Made by a program: the position numbers and the translations under genes. The notes under the pieces were generated by a model, which saw only the letters and a program-made list of their open reading frames with translations, was not told where the DNA came from and searched no databases. DNA of 24,635 nucleotides, taken from contig DHJB01000048.1 in NCBI GenBank assembly GCA_002404115.1, positions 1 to 24,635 on the forward strand, written 5' to 3'. Shown piece by piece: positions 14,742 to 24,500 of this stretch; position 1 is the stretch's first letter; every line of letters begins with the position of its first letter. Source of the stretch: Microbacteriaceae bacterium UBA4731 (GTDB lineage Bacteria; Actinomycetota; Actinomycetes; Actinomycetales; Microbacteriaceae).

Positions 14742-14797
14742 TTGCTGGGGTACCTGGACTCGAACCAAGAACAACTGATGCGAGCCGGGCTGCCTGT
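14742..14797 (-). repeat. Direct repeat copy B: 3' end of tRNA-Gln plus flank, predicted left end of the island
   Basis: Identical to 14158-14213 over 56 bp, including the 37-bp tRNA-Gln 3' fragment at 14742-14778. Similarity then falls to a diverged match that runs to about 14925. Because the tRNA fragment points left on the minus strand, the inserted element should extend to the right from here, with the intact tRNA-Gln at its far end. Confidence 0.72.
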
Positions 14798-15005
14798 CTC
14801 GGAGGCTTCCCTCCCCCACGTCCCGCATGATTTCGCGGAAGTCGGTGAGTGCAGTTTACCAGTTGCTGCGGGCTACTACGGGCTGCTACTGGCACTTTCC
14901 GAGGGATTGTGGCACCCAAAGTGGCACCTGCTGAAGTTCGGACTGCCTGCGGAGGCACTATGCTCTTCGCTCGCGGAGATTATCTATGAGTCAACGCGAG
15001 GGGGC
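14798..15005. other. Gene-free left edge of the island
   Basis: The first part is the diverged continuation of repeat copy B. After about 14925 I see no gene, hairpin or RNA signature before the possible promoter at 15006. Confidence 0.4.
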
Positions 15006-15034
15006 TTGACGATGAGCTCAAGGTTCGCCAGTAT
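15006..15034 (+). promoter_or_regulatory. Possible promoter for the island operon
   Basis: TTGACG at 15006-15011 and CAGTAT at 15029-15034 are 17 bp apart. The -35 is good and the -10 weak. The predicted leader of about 70 nt contains AGGGGGG at 15096-15102, 7 nt before the ATG. Confidence 0.35.
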
Positions 15035-15085
15035 GCATTTGTTTGGATGATTCCTCCGCTTCGGGGCCAGAGGATGTGCATACTG
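15029..15085. promoter_or_regulatory. Split inverted repeat CAGTATGCA...TGCATACTG
   Basis: Two perfect 9-bp arms (15029-15037 and 15077-15085) are separated by 39 bp. The first overlaps the possible -10 and the second lies in the leader. It could be a looped operator or an mRNA structure; no regulator gene is adjacent. Confidence 0.35.
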
Positions 15086-15109
15086 ATGTTCCCATAGGGG
15101 GGTCGAATT

Positions 15110-16234
15110 ATGAGCGTCGCGATCGCACCACGATTTGCCGGCATCACCCAGTTCGAGAAGTGCGTCAGCGGGGCCCGCATGACCCTGGACGGGTTCGACT
15201 CCAACGGCGATCTGATAGTAGACCAGCCGAATGATCCGGAGGCCGTCGGAGCTGTTCAAGGAGCGTTGCGCGACCTGGGGTATCCGTTGCTCGTCACATT
15301 CACCTACGACAATGCCACGAGCGATACCGTGCGCCAGTTCAAGATTGACCAACAGTTGGCGGTACCCCCGGGGTTGGGGCAGCATGATGGGGTGACGGGT
15401 CCCGGTACGAGTGGGCGCCTCAACGCCCTGTTCACCCCGATGCCAACGCCGTCGCTCCCGCCGACACCCGTGCCCGCGCCACCCTCGCTGCAAGCCTGGG
15501 AGTTTCTCATCGGCTTCCGGCCTCCGCAATCGATGCAGGCGGGCCTGAACGCGAGGTTTAGCCTTGCTGGACCGACCAGGGTTGTGCACGCCATTGAGGA
15601 TGCCAAGGGTCCCATCAATTTGGACTTCTACCCGGTCAGGGTGTCGGCGATGCCCACCGACGGCACGAGCACAATGACCGCCCAACAGCTGCTGGAATTC
15701 GTGCGCCGCAACATCAACACCTTTGTCGACGGCTCCCCGGACGGCTGTAACTTCCAGCCCTATGAACCGTTGATCGACACGGCGGCATGGCTGCCGCCAT
15801 TCCTGCCCATGGCCTTCCCAGGTGCTGTGATCTCGATCGACATGTTCAGCTCAGGCGTGAACGTTGACGACGGATCAGTCGTGGCGGCGGAGGTTGCCGC
15901 CGACCACTGGATATTCTCCACCCTGTGGACTCCAGACGATGGGGGTCATCCAGTCAGCGGCAACCGGCAGTGGGGGTTCATCCCGGGCGCCGCGGGCGAG
16001 TTCGTGTTCTTCACGCGCGGCGCAGATCGCACGACCTCTGCACTGGACAACGCGATGTCCGCCACGGTGTTCGGCGCCGCCCACAACCTTTGGTTGTCGT
16101 TCCAGCGACGGTTGGCAGCGTTCGTTAATAGTAACGGTGGGCTGGCCACGATCGAAGACGCGACCTCGAACCGATACGACTGGCCAACAGTGCAGGGAAC
16201 CTATCATCACCCATCGACGAGTTGGTTTCAGTAG
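15110..16234 (+). CDS. Peptidoglycan-binding-domain protein with unknown C-terminal domain
   Basis: A 374-residue protein. Residues about 44-106 form a PG_binding_1-type module (AVGAVQGALRDLGY, DTVRQFK, GVTGPGTSGRLNALF). A proline-rich linker follows at about 107-127, and then a domain of about 245 residues. That domain contains the striking segment GGHPVSGNRQWGF, then FVFFTRGADRT, then LWLSFQRRLAAFVNSNGG near its end, which suggests a compact catalytic or toxin-like fold, but I cannot name it. There is no signal peptide or membrane segment, so it acts in the cytoplasm or leaves by lysis or a dedicated machine. AGGGGGG 7 nt before the ATG is a strong ribosome site. It is the first gene of a same-strand run with two giant proteins, so a shared function is likely. 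Confidence 0.75.
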   Translation: MSVAIAPRFAGITQFEKCVSGARMTLDGFDSNGDLIVDQPNDPEAVGAVQGALRDLGYPLLVTFTYDNATSDTVRQFKIDQQLAVPPGLGQHDGVTGPGTSGRLNALFTPMPTPSLPPTPVPAPPSLQAWEFLIGFRPPQSMQAGLNARFSLAGPTRVVHAIEDAKGPINLDFYPVRVSAMPTDGTSTMTAQQLLEFVRRNINTFVDGSPDGCNFQPYEPLIDTAAWLPPFLPMAFPGAVISIDMFSSGVNVDDGSVVAAEVAADHWIFSTLWTPDDGGHPVSGNRQWGFIPGAAGEFVFFTRGADRTTSALDNAMSATVFGAAHNLWLSFQRRLAAFVNSNGGLATIEDATSNRYDWPTVQGTYHHPSTSWFQ

Positions 16235-16388
16235 CGACGAGACGATGCCGGCACGGTGTCTGAACCGCCGAGACAGCGCTACGATGTCGCACGACTCGCG
16301 TCTATCGCAGCGCTCGTGTCTTTGATCCACATCGCATCCGACTGTACCGAGATCGAGTCCCAGACTCTCACCGGGGAGGGGCACGCGC

Positions 16389-19300
16389 ATGAGTCTTCTG
16401 GACAAGCTCGACCTGGACGGCGTCAGCACAGGCGCGATCATCGACGGCGCCCTGGCGGCCCTGATGTCTGCGCTCGATGCGCCGGCTGATCTCAGCACCC
16501 CGAGCGCGCTGCCATCCGTCACCGCCGTGGCACTGCCCGGAGTCCTCGGCTCGAGTTTCACTGGCGCGGTGACGGTGTCCGCCACCGCGTCGGTCGGACC
16601 GACACCGGCGGTCGTCACCATCGCCCTCGATGGCGTCACACTGACACTTCCCGCCGCAGTGAAGATGGCGACCCGCACCGAAATCGGAACCGGTCGACAG
16701 CGCCGCATCCGCTATCTGGATGCCGGAGCGCTGGTCACCCTTGGGGTGACGGGTCACCTCGCCATCTCGCTCACGGCCGGGGCGAAAGCGACCATCGACG
16801 TCTCGCACCTCACTCTCACGGCCAGCTCGAAGTCAGTGTTGCTTCCCGGCGGTATCGGCATCACGCTGCCCCAGACGATCGGCGTCACCGGCAGCCGTTT
16901 TCAGCTAGCGGGTGCAGAGTTCGTGCTCCCCGAGACCGTGCCGGTCATCGGCGGTATCGCCTGCCAAGTGGACCTGCAGTGCGGAGCGGGCCGGCTCGAC
17001 CTCGATCTCGCTATCGCCCCGGCTCCTGTCGGCGCCGGCGAGAGCGCCCCGGCGGTCGGCGGCACGCTTTCCTGGCATCTTCCCGATGCCGACTCGTTCG
17101 ACCAACTCGTGCCGACGGGCGTCTCTGTGACACTTGAGCTGCCCACAGGGGACGGGCTGCTCGGCGCCGCCGGACCTGCAATTGCTACGCCGCTGCGGGT
17201 GCGGGCAGGGATGTCACGGCCGCCGGGCGATCCGGGTGCGCTGAGCGTCACGGTCACCATGGAATCGGATGCTCCGACGGGGCTGCTGAACATCATCGAC
17301 ACCACCCCCGGCGCGATCGCGGCCGGAATCACCACGGCCCTGGCGCCGGCAATCCGTGCGGATTCCCCGACGGCCGCGACCGCAGCGCTCTTCGCAGCTG
17401 CCGCGGTCATGGGCACGGAACTCGCGGTCAGCGGCGGATTCGTCCTACACGGTGTAACCCTTGATGCTTCTACGCAACAAATCGGCGCTGTGCACGCCCT
17501 GCTCGACATCGAAGGTGTCGTCACGGCCGACCTCTGGAAGAGTGGGCCACTCGCGGTCGGCATGAAGCCGGATGCCCGGCCCCTTCGCGTGCGCTGGCGT
17601 GATGTTGCGGCAAGTGTCGACCCCACCACGAGTCTGGGTGACATGCTCACCCTCGACTTCTCGCGCGCCCGGATCGAAGTCGTCGACCCTGGCGAGTGGA
17701 CCGTACAAACCTCCGGCTCGCTGCTCGACATCGTCGGCACACGTTCCGGCCACGGCTCGACCTGGTTCGAGGTCGACCTTCGCTTCGTCATCGACCTCGG
17801 GCCAGTGAAAATCAGCGGCGCAACGATTCGGGCGACATTCGACGGCGGCGGCCTCGCTCTCGGTCTCCGCGGGCTGGTCGCGAGCGTCGACGTGCCTGGG
17901 CTCCTCACAGGCGAAGGCCAGGTCTCGTTCACGGATACCGGCTTCTCCGTCGTGCTCGGAGTCGAGGTGCCGTCGGTGGGACTCGCCGCGCTCGGTTTCC
18001 TCCGATACGACGAGCTCCCGCAGGGTCCCAAGGTCGAGATCGGCTTCGCCGTCGACCTGCCTGGCCCCATCCCGCTCGGCCCGACCGGCCTCGGGCTCTA
18101 CGGGGCACTCGGTACCTTCGGTTACAACGCCGCTATGCCGCCTCTCGATCCCGCGAATCCGTTCCTTGCGCTCCGCAGGTGGAAGCCGTGGCAGCCGCTC
18201 GTATTCGGGTCCGACGACATGACGATCGGCATCGGGCTCAGCATCGGAACTGCACCAGACAATGGCTTCTTCTTCAGCGCACTGGGCGTGTTCGGCATCA
18301 CGATCCCCGATTTCGCGCTCCGCATCGGCGTGGACGGGCATCTGCTCGCCGACCGGAAGTCCATCACGCAGTCGGCACTCGACGATCTGTCCTCGAGAGT
18401 AGGGATCGATGGGAAGCCACCGTCGAATCCTCCGGAGATCACCGTCTTCGGCGGAGTCGCCGCCTCGACCGAAGCCCTGGACATCGCCGTCTCCGGCACC
18501 TTCTCCATCCCGTACCTCGTCGAGGTGAATGTGCCGCTCGCGGCCCATTTCCCTTACCGTGACGGGAACTGGTGGGTGCGCGTGGGCAGCGACGACGGCA
18601 TCGTCGCCCCGACCAACCGGCCCCCCGGACCGATCACCGCGAAAGTCTTCCCCGGCACACCGTTCGAGTGCGGCGGCTGGGCGTTTCTCATGGTGCAGGG
18701 CGCCGGCATCAACACCCCGAGTCTGATGGGCGACAAGGATGTTCCCGCCACAACCGGTTTCACGATCGGAGTCGGGGCAGGGATCGAGGTGGTCATCGGC
18801 GCCAAGGGCATCCTCTGGGCCGAGATCACGGCCAGCCTGACGGCACTCATCAGCACTCGACCTGAGCTGCTGCGTGTACACGGCCAGTTGAGCGGGACTC
18901 TCGGCATCGGCCCGTTCCACATCGGACTCTCAGCGGATGTCACGCTGCAGCTCTGGACGGATGCGGGCGGTGCGGTCCAGTTCGCCTACAAGCTCGAAAT
19001 CTGCGGCGAGATCGACCTGTTCTTCGACACCCTGCGCGAATGCATCACCATCAATACGCTCGATGCTGCGCCCGCGCCGCTGGCACCGGTTCCCGGCCCC
19101 GACGACTGGCCGTGGCCGGATGTGCTGCTCGCGGACGGCCTCGGTCGGTCGCTGCCCGCAGCGGATGCCGGCGCCGGGTCTCCGCAGCGTCCCGCCGCCG
19201 GAACCGGCGTCAGCCCCGACGGAGGGTGGGCGAAGGCGCCGATCGTGTGGCCCGACGTCGTGCCGATCCTGGCGTTTCCGATCGCCCCGGCGATCGGAAC

Positions 19301-21593
19301 AATGGCGATCACCTCGCCATCGCCCGCCGTCAACCTCGGTCAGGTCAGCTCCGGCGGCGCGACGATCACATGGACACTGCAGAACGTGGTGCTCGAAGAT
19401 GTGACGAAACCGGAAGCCATCACTTCCGTTCCGCTTCACGACACCTCGCGCTGGCAGGTGCCTGCGGGCACGGGCACGTGGCCGGCGGGAACATCCAACG
19501 CACGCGAGCTGGTGCTGTTGCGCCGAACGCTCCTCGCCTGGGCCGCGCACATGGCCGGGGACGGCAGCCAGCTGAAGCCGATGATGGACCCGGCCCAGCT
19601 GATCGGCGGCGCCTGCCTGTGGACCGCGCCGTCCGGCCCCGGCTGGGCTGTCGGTGGTGACGCAACACCGGTGGGGCGATTCTGGCATGTGCCCGCCGAG
19701 CGGTCCGAATGGGGCACGAGTGTGCTCTCGAGCTTTGCCAACGGCACCGGATTCACCGTGGGAAGCGTGCCAGTGTCGCTGCGCGGGCTGATCGCACCTG
19801 CTGTACCGCCTACGACGATCTCGGCCGGTCCAGCTGCACTTCGCAGTGAGGCCGTCGCCGACGGTCGCCGGTTCGATCGCGGCTTCCGCTTGACGTCATC
19901 GGTGTTCGTCGCGCCGCTGCCATCGCCTGCGATGCGCACCACTATCACTTTCGACGAGCCGGTGATCAGCGGGCGGCTCCATCTGCTTGTCGCGGTCACC
20001 GATTACCAGATGCTTGAGGGATTCCATGGCATCACGGCGTCGGCCCGGACCGCCAGCGGGGCAGTTGCCGCGCCGACGCTCGAGGTCGGCGCCCGAAGCG
20101 CCGACGGGTCTGCCACCGTCGTGACGGTCGTCCTTCCTTCGTCTGTTGCAGACCCGGTCGCCGCGATCGTCCTCGAGCTCCCGTGGGGCCTCCCGACCTT
20201 CATCCTCGGCCTGTTGGCGACGACCGCCAGGGATGACGCGGCGGCCACCAACGCAAAAAATGCGCAGGATGACGCGAATAGCGATGATGCGAATGCTGCG
20301 GCCGATCCGTCGATGCTCTCCCAGCTCCTCACGCCAGGTCACCGCTACCGCTTGACCGTCACCCTCGGGTGGGACAGCGCCTTGAACGTGGCAGGCGTCA
20401 CCGCGACTCCAGCGAATTCCGGTCCTGCACCGATCATCCATTCCTGGTACTTCGCCACGGCCGGTAAAGACCCGACTCCTCCGGCCAAACCGGCCACGCC
20501 GAAGCAGTCAACCGACCTCGTGAAGACAGGCGCGCCGTCGGGCTATGCCTCCCCCTGGAAGCTCGTGGAGTCGTCGGCCCCCGTGCTCTCCGCCAGTGGG
20601 GTGCTCATCGACCCACAGCTGGCCAGGAGCGTGCTGCTCGACACGTTCAAGCCGGGCTACCTGGCGCGCTACGTAAAAGGCTTCACCCCGGCCGATCACA
20701 CCGAATTCCTCTTTCCCGCCGACCAGCCGGGCATCGAATTCCTCGCCATGCACATCGTCGAACTCGCCGGTCTCTACGACCGCGATGTCGGCCTCCTGGT
20801 GCGCCGCGTAGACCGGGCTGCGCCTGACAGCTACACGGTTCCGTTCCCGCATCCGGCGAAATCGAAACCGAAACTCGCCCTGGCGGCCGCGGTCGAGCTT
20901 GCGGCGAAGAGCACCGGATGCGTTGTTCCGCCGACGGAATCAACCCTGACGGTGGCGGCGACACTGCAGATGGGAGCTACGTACGAACTCTCTTGTGTGC
21001 TCCCCGAAGCAGGCGATGCCCACCCCGACAAATGGACGCCCTCGATCGGCGGCATCACTTTCACCACGTCGAACTTCACCAATCCGGCGAACCTCATCCG
21101 ATCCTTCGGGTTCGTCGGCGGCTCCTACGCCAACGCTCGCACGCACGGCGACCTGGCTGTGACACCGGTCGCCGGTGCGCCCGGGTGGATACAGGACGAC
21201 GCCGAACTCGAGCGCATGATCGACGCGCTCGGACTGCCACCGCTTCGCCCGGTCGAGGCCAACCGGTCAAGCGTGCTCTGGGCGCCGGCTGCCAGCGGTG
21301 GATGGGCGGTCGCTGGTCTGCTCCTCGAGTCAACGGAGCCGCTGGTGCGGGATGGCGGTCGGCGGATGGGTCTCCGGCAGGCCTACCTGTCCGGCATCGA
21401 ATTGCCGGTGCGACGATCGAACCGCGCGGGCACCGTCGCGCTCTGGCTCTCGACAACTCCCATCCAGGTGGGCGCGACGGCAATGCTCAAGCTCCGAGCG
21501 AATGACAGGCTGACCAGCTTCTACCGTCGGGTCACAGTCGTGAATCCGCCACGCTTCAGCTCAGCGACACTCGTAGCAGTGGAGGAATCGTGA
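16389..21593 (+). CDS. 1734-residue beta-rich giant protein of unknown function
   Basis: No function recognised. Residues 1-330 and about 470-890 are long runs of alternating hydrophobic and polar residues with many G, T, V and D, as in stacked beta sheets. The middle contains PIPLGPTGLGLYGALGTFGY near 566-578 and a cysteine-bearing CGEIDLFFDTLRECITI near 872-889. After a proline-rich linker (about 895-915) a second part contains beta-sandwich-like segments, a charged low-complexity insert rich in D, A and N near 1282-1310, and a PTPPAKPATPK linker near 1360. LWTAPSGPGWAVGG (about 1077) and LWAPAASGGWAVAG (about 1631) look like a repeat. There is no signal peptide or transmembrane helix. GGGGAGGGG 7 nt before the ATG is a strong ribosome site. 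Composition recalls DUF6603-type giant proteins, from memory only. The stop overlaps the next start. Confidence 0.8.
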   Translation: MSLLDKLDLDGVSTGAIIDGALAALMSALDAPADLSTPSALPSVTAVALPGVLGSSFTGAVTVSATASVGPTPAVVTIALDGVTLTLPAAVKMATRTEIGTGRQRRIRYLDAGALVTLGVTGHLAISLTAGAKATIDVSHLTLTASSKSVLLPGGIGITLPQTIGVTGSRFQLAGAEFVLPETVPVIGGIACQVDLQCGAGRLDLDLAIAPAPVGAGESAPAVGGTLSWHLPDADSFDQLVPTGVSVTLELPTGDGLLGAAGPAIATPLRVRAGMSRPPGDPGALSVTVTMESDAPTGLLNIIDTTPGAIAAGITTALAPAIRADSPTAATAALFAAAAVMGTELAVSGGFVLHGVTLDASTQQIGAVHALLDIEGVVTADLWKSGPLAVGMKPDARPLRVRWRDVAASVDPTTSLGDMLTLDFSRARIEVVDPGEWTVQTSGSLLDIVGTRSGHGSTWFEVDLRFVIDLGPVKISGATIRATFDGGGLALGLRGLVASVDVPGLLTGEGQVSFTDTGFSVVLGVEVPSVGLAALGFLRYDELPQGPKVEIGFAVDLPGPIPLGPTGLGLYGALGTFGYNAAMPPLDPANPFLALRRWKPWQPLVFGSDDMTIGIGLSIGTAPDNGFFFSALGVFGITIPDFALRIGVDGHLLADRKSITQSALDDLSSRVGIDGKPPSNPPEITVFGGVAASTEALDIAVSGTFSIPYLVEVNVPLAAHFPYRDGNWWVRVGSDDGIVAPTNRPPGPITAKVFPGTPFECGGWAFLMVQGAGINTPSLMGDKDVPATTGFTIGVGAGIEVVIGAKGILWAEITASLTALISTRPELLRVHGQLSGTLGIGPFHIGLSADVTLQLWTDAGGAVQFAYKLEICGEIDLFFDTLRECITINTLDAAPAPLAPVPGPDDWPWPDVLLADGLGRSLPAADAGAGSPQRPAAGTGVSPDGGWAKAPIVWPDVVPILAFPIAPAIGTMAITSPSPAVNLGQVSSGGATITWTLQNVVLEDVTKPEAITSVPLHDTSRWQVPAGTGTWPAGTSNARELVLLRRTLLAWAAHMAGDGSQLKPMMDPAQLIGGACLWTAPSGPGWAVGGDATPVGRFWHVPAERSEWGTSVLSSFANGTGFTVGSVPVSLRGLIAPAVPPTTISAGPAALRSEAVADGRRFDRGFRLTSSVFVAPLPSPAMRTTITFDEPVISGRLHLLVAVTDYQMLEGFHGITASARTASGAVAAPTLEVGARSADGSATVVTVVLPSSVADPVAAIVLELPWGLPTFILGLLATTARDDAAATNAKNAQDDANSDDANAAADPSMLSQLLTPGHRYRLTVTLGWDSALNVAGVTATPANSGPAPIIHSWYFATAGKDPTPPAKPATPKQSTDLVKTGAPSGYASPWKLVESSAPVLSASGVLIDPQLARSVLLDTFKPGYLARYVKGFTPADHTEFLFPADQPGIEFLAMHIVELAGLYDRDVGLLVRRVDRAAPDSYTVPFPHPAKSKPKLALAAAVELAAKSTGCVVPPTESTLTVAATLQMGATYELSCVLPEAGDAHPDKWTPSIGGITFTTSNFTNPANLIRSFGFVGGSYANARTHGDLAVTPVAGAPGWIQDDAELERMIDALGLPPLRPVEANRSSVLWAPAASGGWAVAGLLLESTEPLVRDGGRRMGLRQAYLSGIELPVRRSNRAGTVALWLSTTPIQVGATAMLKLRANDRLTSFYRRVTVVNPPRFSSATLVAVEES

Positions 21594-24500
21594 CCATCGT
21601 CTTCTGCGACCGTTTGACGGCGTTCGGCGACATCGCCTGGTTGACCGGACCTGGTTCCGACCCGCAACTGCCCGACGGCATCCACTGGCATGTGACCATG
21701 GGTCCGTCCGGCGGTCTTCCCGCTGGACCGACGGTGCTGGTGGATCTGCTCACCAACGTTGACAGCTTTCGTGGAGTCGACCCAGTGTTCTCCTTCGGGC
21801 AGCGTGGACCTAACGGCTGGCAGATCGATACGGACCGCGGCGAGGAGCTCACGCTGGTCTTCGAGAAACCCGCGCCTGGACCCGAGGTGCTCGGCTGGGC
21901 GCTCATCCAGGGCGATGGCGACCTCACTTTGTCTGCGGCGGACCCGCGTCTCACCCGACAGGGCCTGTGGTCGACCAACTCGGCCCGGTCGAAACCGTTG
22001 CCCGACGACCCCGCCCACTGGCGGCTGGCTTCAGCAGACTGCGAGGTGGTGCGTGTGACGGGACGCGGCACCGTCGTGGAGGCATCGGCATCCGTCGGCA
22101 TCGGGCGATTCGGGTTGGACCACGGTCGTGTGCTCGCCCGGGCGTCACTCGCGGGCGAACAGGCCGCACGCATCCCCTACTACCTGCCGGCGCGCGACAG
22201 CAGCGACGACTGGAAGACTCGGGTCGAACTGTCGGCGCCGCCCTACCGGTTGCCGTCGGACCGCGAACGGCCGGGCGTACTCGAGCCGGATCCGGCGCGC
22301 GAGCTTGCTCGCATCCGCGCCATTGTTGATGCGCGCCGCGATTCCGGCGGGGTCGACGGAGTCGGAGCGTGGTGCGAGCGGGCATATCGGGCGCTCGACA
22401 GCGGTTCGCGCGGAAGCGTCGACGGCACGGCCGGCAGCACGACGATGTCTCAGCATGCCGATGATGCCTACCTGCAGGCATCCGTCGATCCCGGGGTTGC
22501 CCGCTGGCAGGGATTGTCGGGCACGCTGGAACGCGAGCCCGAGCCGAACGACACCCGCATCGTCGGGCTGGCGGCGGCTCTCGTGCCCGTATTCCGGCTG
22601 CGGAGTCCGCACGAGCGGCCGGTCCAGCAGGAGCCCGACGAGGTCGAGCGCTTCTACGAGGAAGAGATCAGCGGGTACCGTGACCTGCAGCGGGCGACCC
22701 GCGGGTTCGCGCACCTTGAAGATGGCAGCTGGTGGGACCTTAGCGTCATCGTGGTGCCGTTGCCCTACGTTCGAGAGTGCCCATCGGACGGGCCGGAGCA
22801 GCCCGCCCTTCTCGCGCTTGACTCCTCCTGGAACGCGGTGACGATCAACAAATGGACGGCGACGGTCGGGATCGACCGTGTCGTGCCGCGCGGAGAAGTG
22901 GCGTTCGTGCAGACCGCGCCAACGGCCGCAACGCTACATACTGGGCTGGCGGGAGCCCCGACCCCGATGATCGCAGGCTTTTCGAAGCCATACGGGCGCC
23001 ATGTCGTCTCGGCCGTCGGCGTCAGCGGCGACGATGCGTCCATCGATGTCGCCGTGCGTCTGGAGGATTGGCTTGGCCGCTGGGGTGCGCCGGCCGCGTT
23101 GAGCGTCATTCGCCCCGATCGGCCGCCCGTCCCAGCGCCCGGTGGCCGCGTCTTCGTCTCATTCACCCCAGCCCCTGCGGGCGAGGGCCCCGCTTCGACG
23201 GCATCGGTTCGTCTCGACGTGAGCGTGCAGTGGCCGGTCGGGCCCGGGTCGATTCCCCTCACGGAACTGCGGATCTCGGTACCCCGCGAGCCGTCACCGC
23301 GCGTGCTTTCGGTTGCGGCTTCCGACGTCGTGGATGGGATGGTTTCGCGCGTCGTCGAATTCGCCGCAGCCGAAACGACACCGGGTCAAATCGTCGACGA
23401 TGTCGTGACATTACAGAGCCTCGACGCGGAGGGTCGCACCTCTGCAAGCGCCGCGGTCACCGCCCGAATCGTCGATCCGCGGCCCATCCGACCGCCCGCG
23501 ATCGGACCACGACTGATCGCGTCCACACGCCGGGGCAACAGCCCGACAGTGACAGTGACACTTGCGATCGCGGCCGCACCGAACGCCCGGGCCTATCGCG
23601 TGCTCATCGCAGGCGAAACGGCCCTCCGGTCCGCTTTCGGCCTTCCTGCTGCCGACGCAGCGGAACCGCGCGCCGAACGAGCCGCGACAGTGCGTCTCGC
23701 GATGCCAGCCCACGACAGCCGAGGCCTGTACTCGTGGGCCTCAACGGCTTCGTATCCCGTGCAGGGCAGCACAGCCTACGCAACGATCGAACTCCCGGCC
23801 GGCATCGACGGCGTCGTGTTCGCACGCGCAGTTGCGGTCACGACCATCCCAGGTAATCCCCCGACCGAGTCGGTCTCGACCCCGTTCGAGCGCACGCAGC
23901 CTGTGGCCATTGTGGTGCCCAGAAGCGACTTCCCTCCGGTACCGGAGGTGCGCGTGTTAGTAGCGGACGACGGCACGGCGAGCGTAACAGTGCGCGTCAC
24001 CAAGCCGCCGTCATCCGTGCTCCCCAGCTTGCACATCGCTGGCACAACGCCGGCCCGAATCGAGGCGCGGCTGGTCGAATACCTGGGCGGCGATCCAGCG
24101 TTCTGGCCCCAGGTGACCACCGTGACGCTCCAACCGACCGCAGGCGATCCGACCGTGCACGAAGGCACGGCGAAACTGCGCGGCCAGCCCTGGCTCCGCA
24201 CCGCTGTGGCAGCGTGTGTCCGCTACCCCACCGAACCGACCCTTGCGGCCGGCGCAACCGCCACCTTGAGCGAGATCCGAGCCACAGGCCTGCAGCATGA
24301 CCAGATTCCGTCACCGTGGGGTCCGTTCTCGACCCCGGCCTGGATCGACACCGTCGGTGCCGTGCCCACCCTGGGGTTCGCCCACGTGGGCGGGGCTATC
24401 GCGATCACAGCTGCCGGCCTACCGAACCTGCCGCCGGGGTCCCCGGCCTGGACGATGCAACTCCTGAGCGGCGCAGCGAGCCTCACACCCACTCCTGGCC

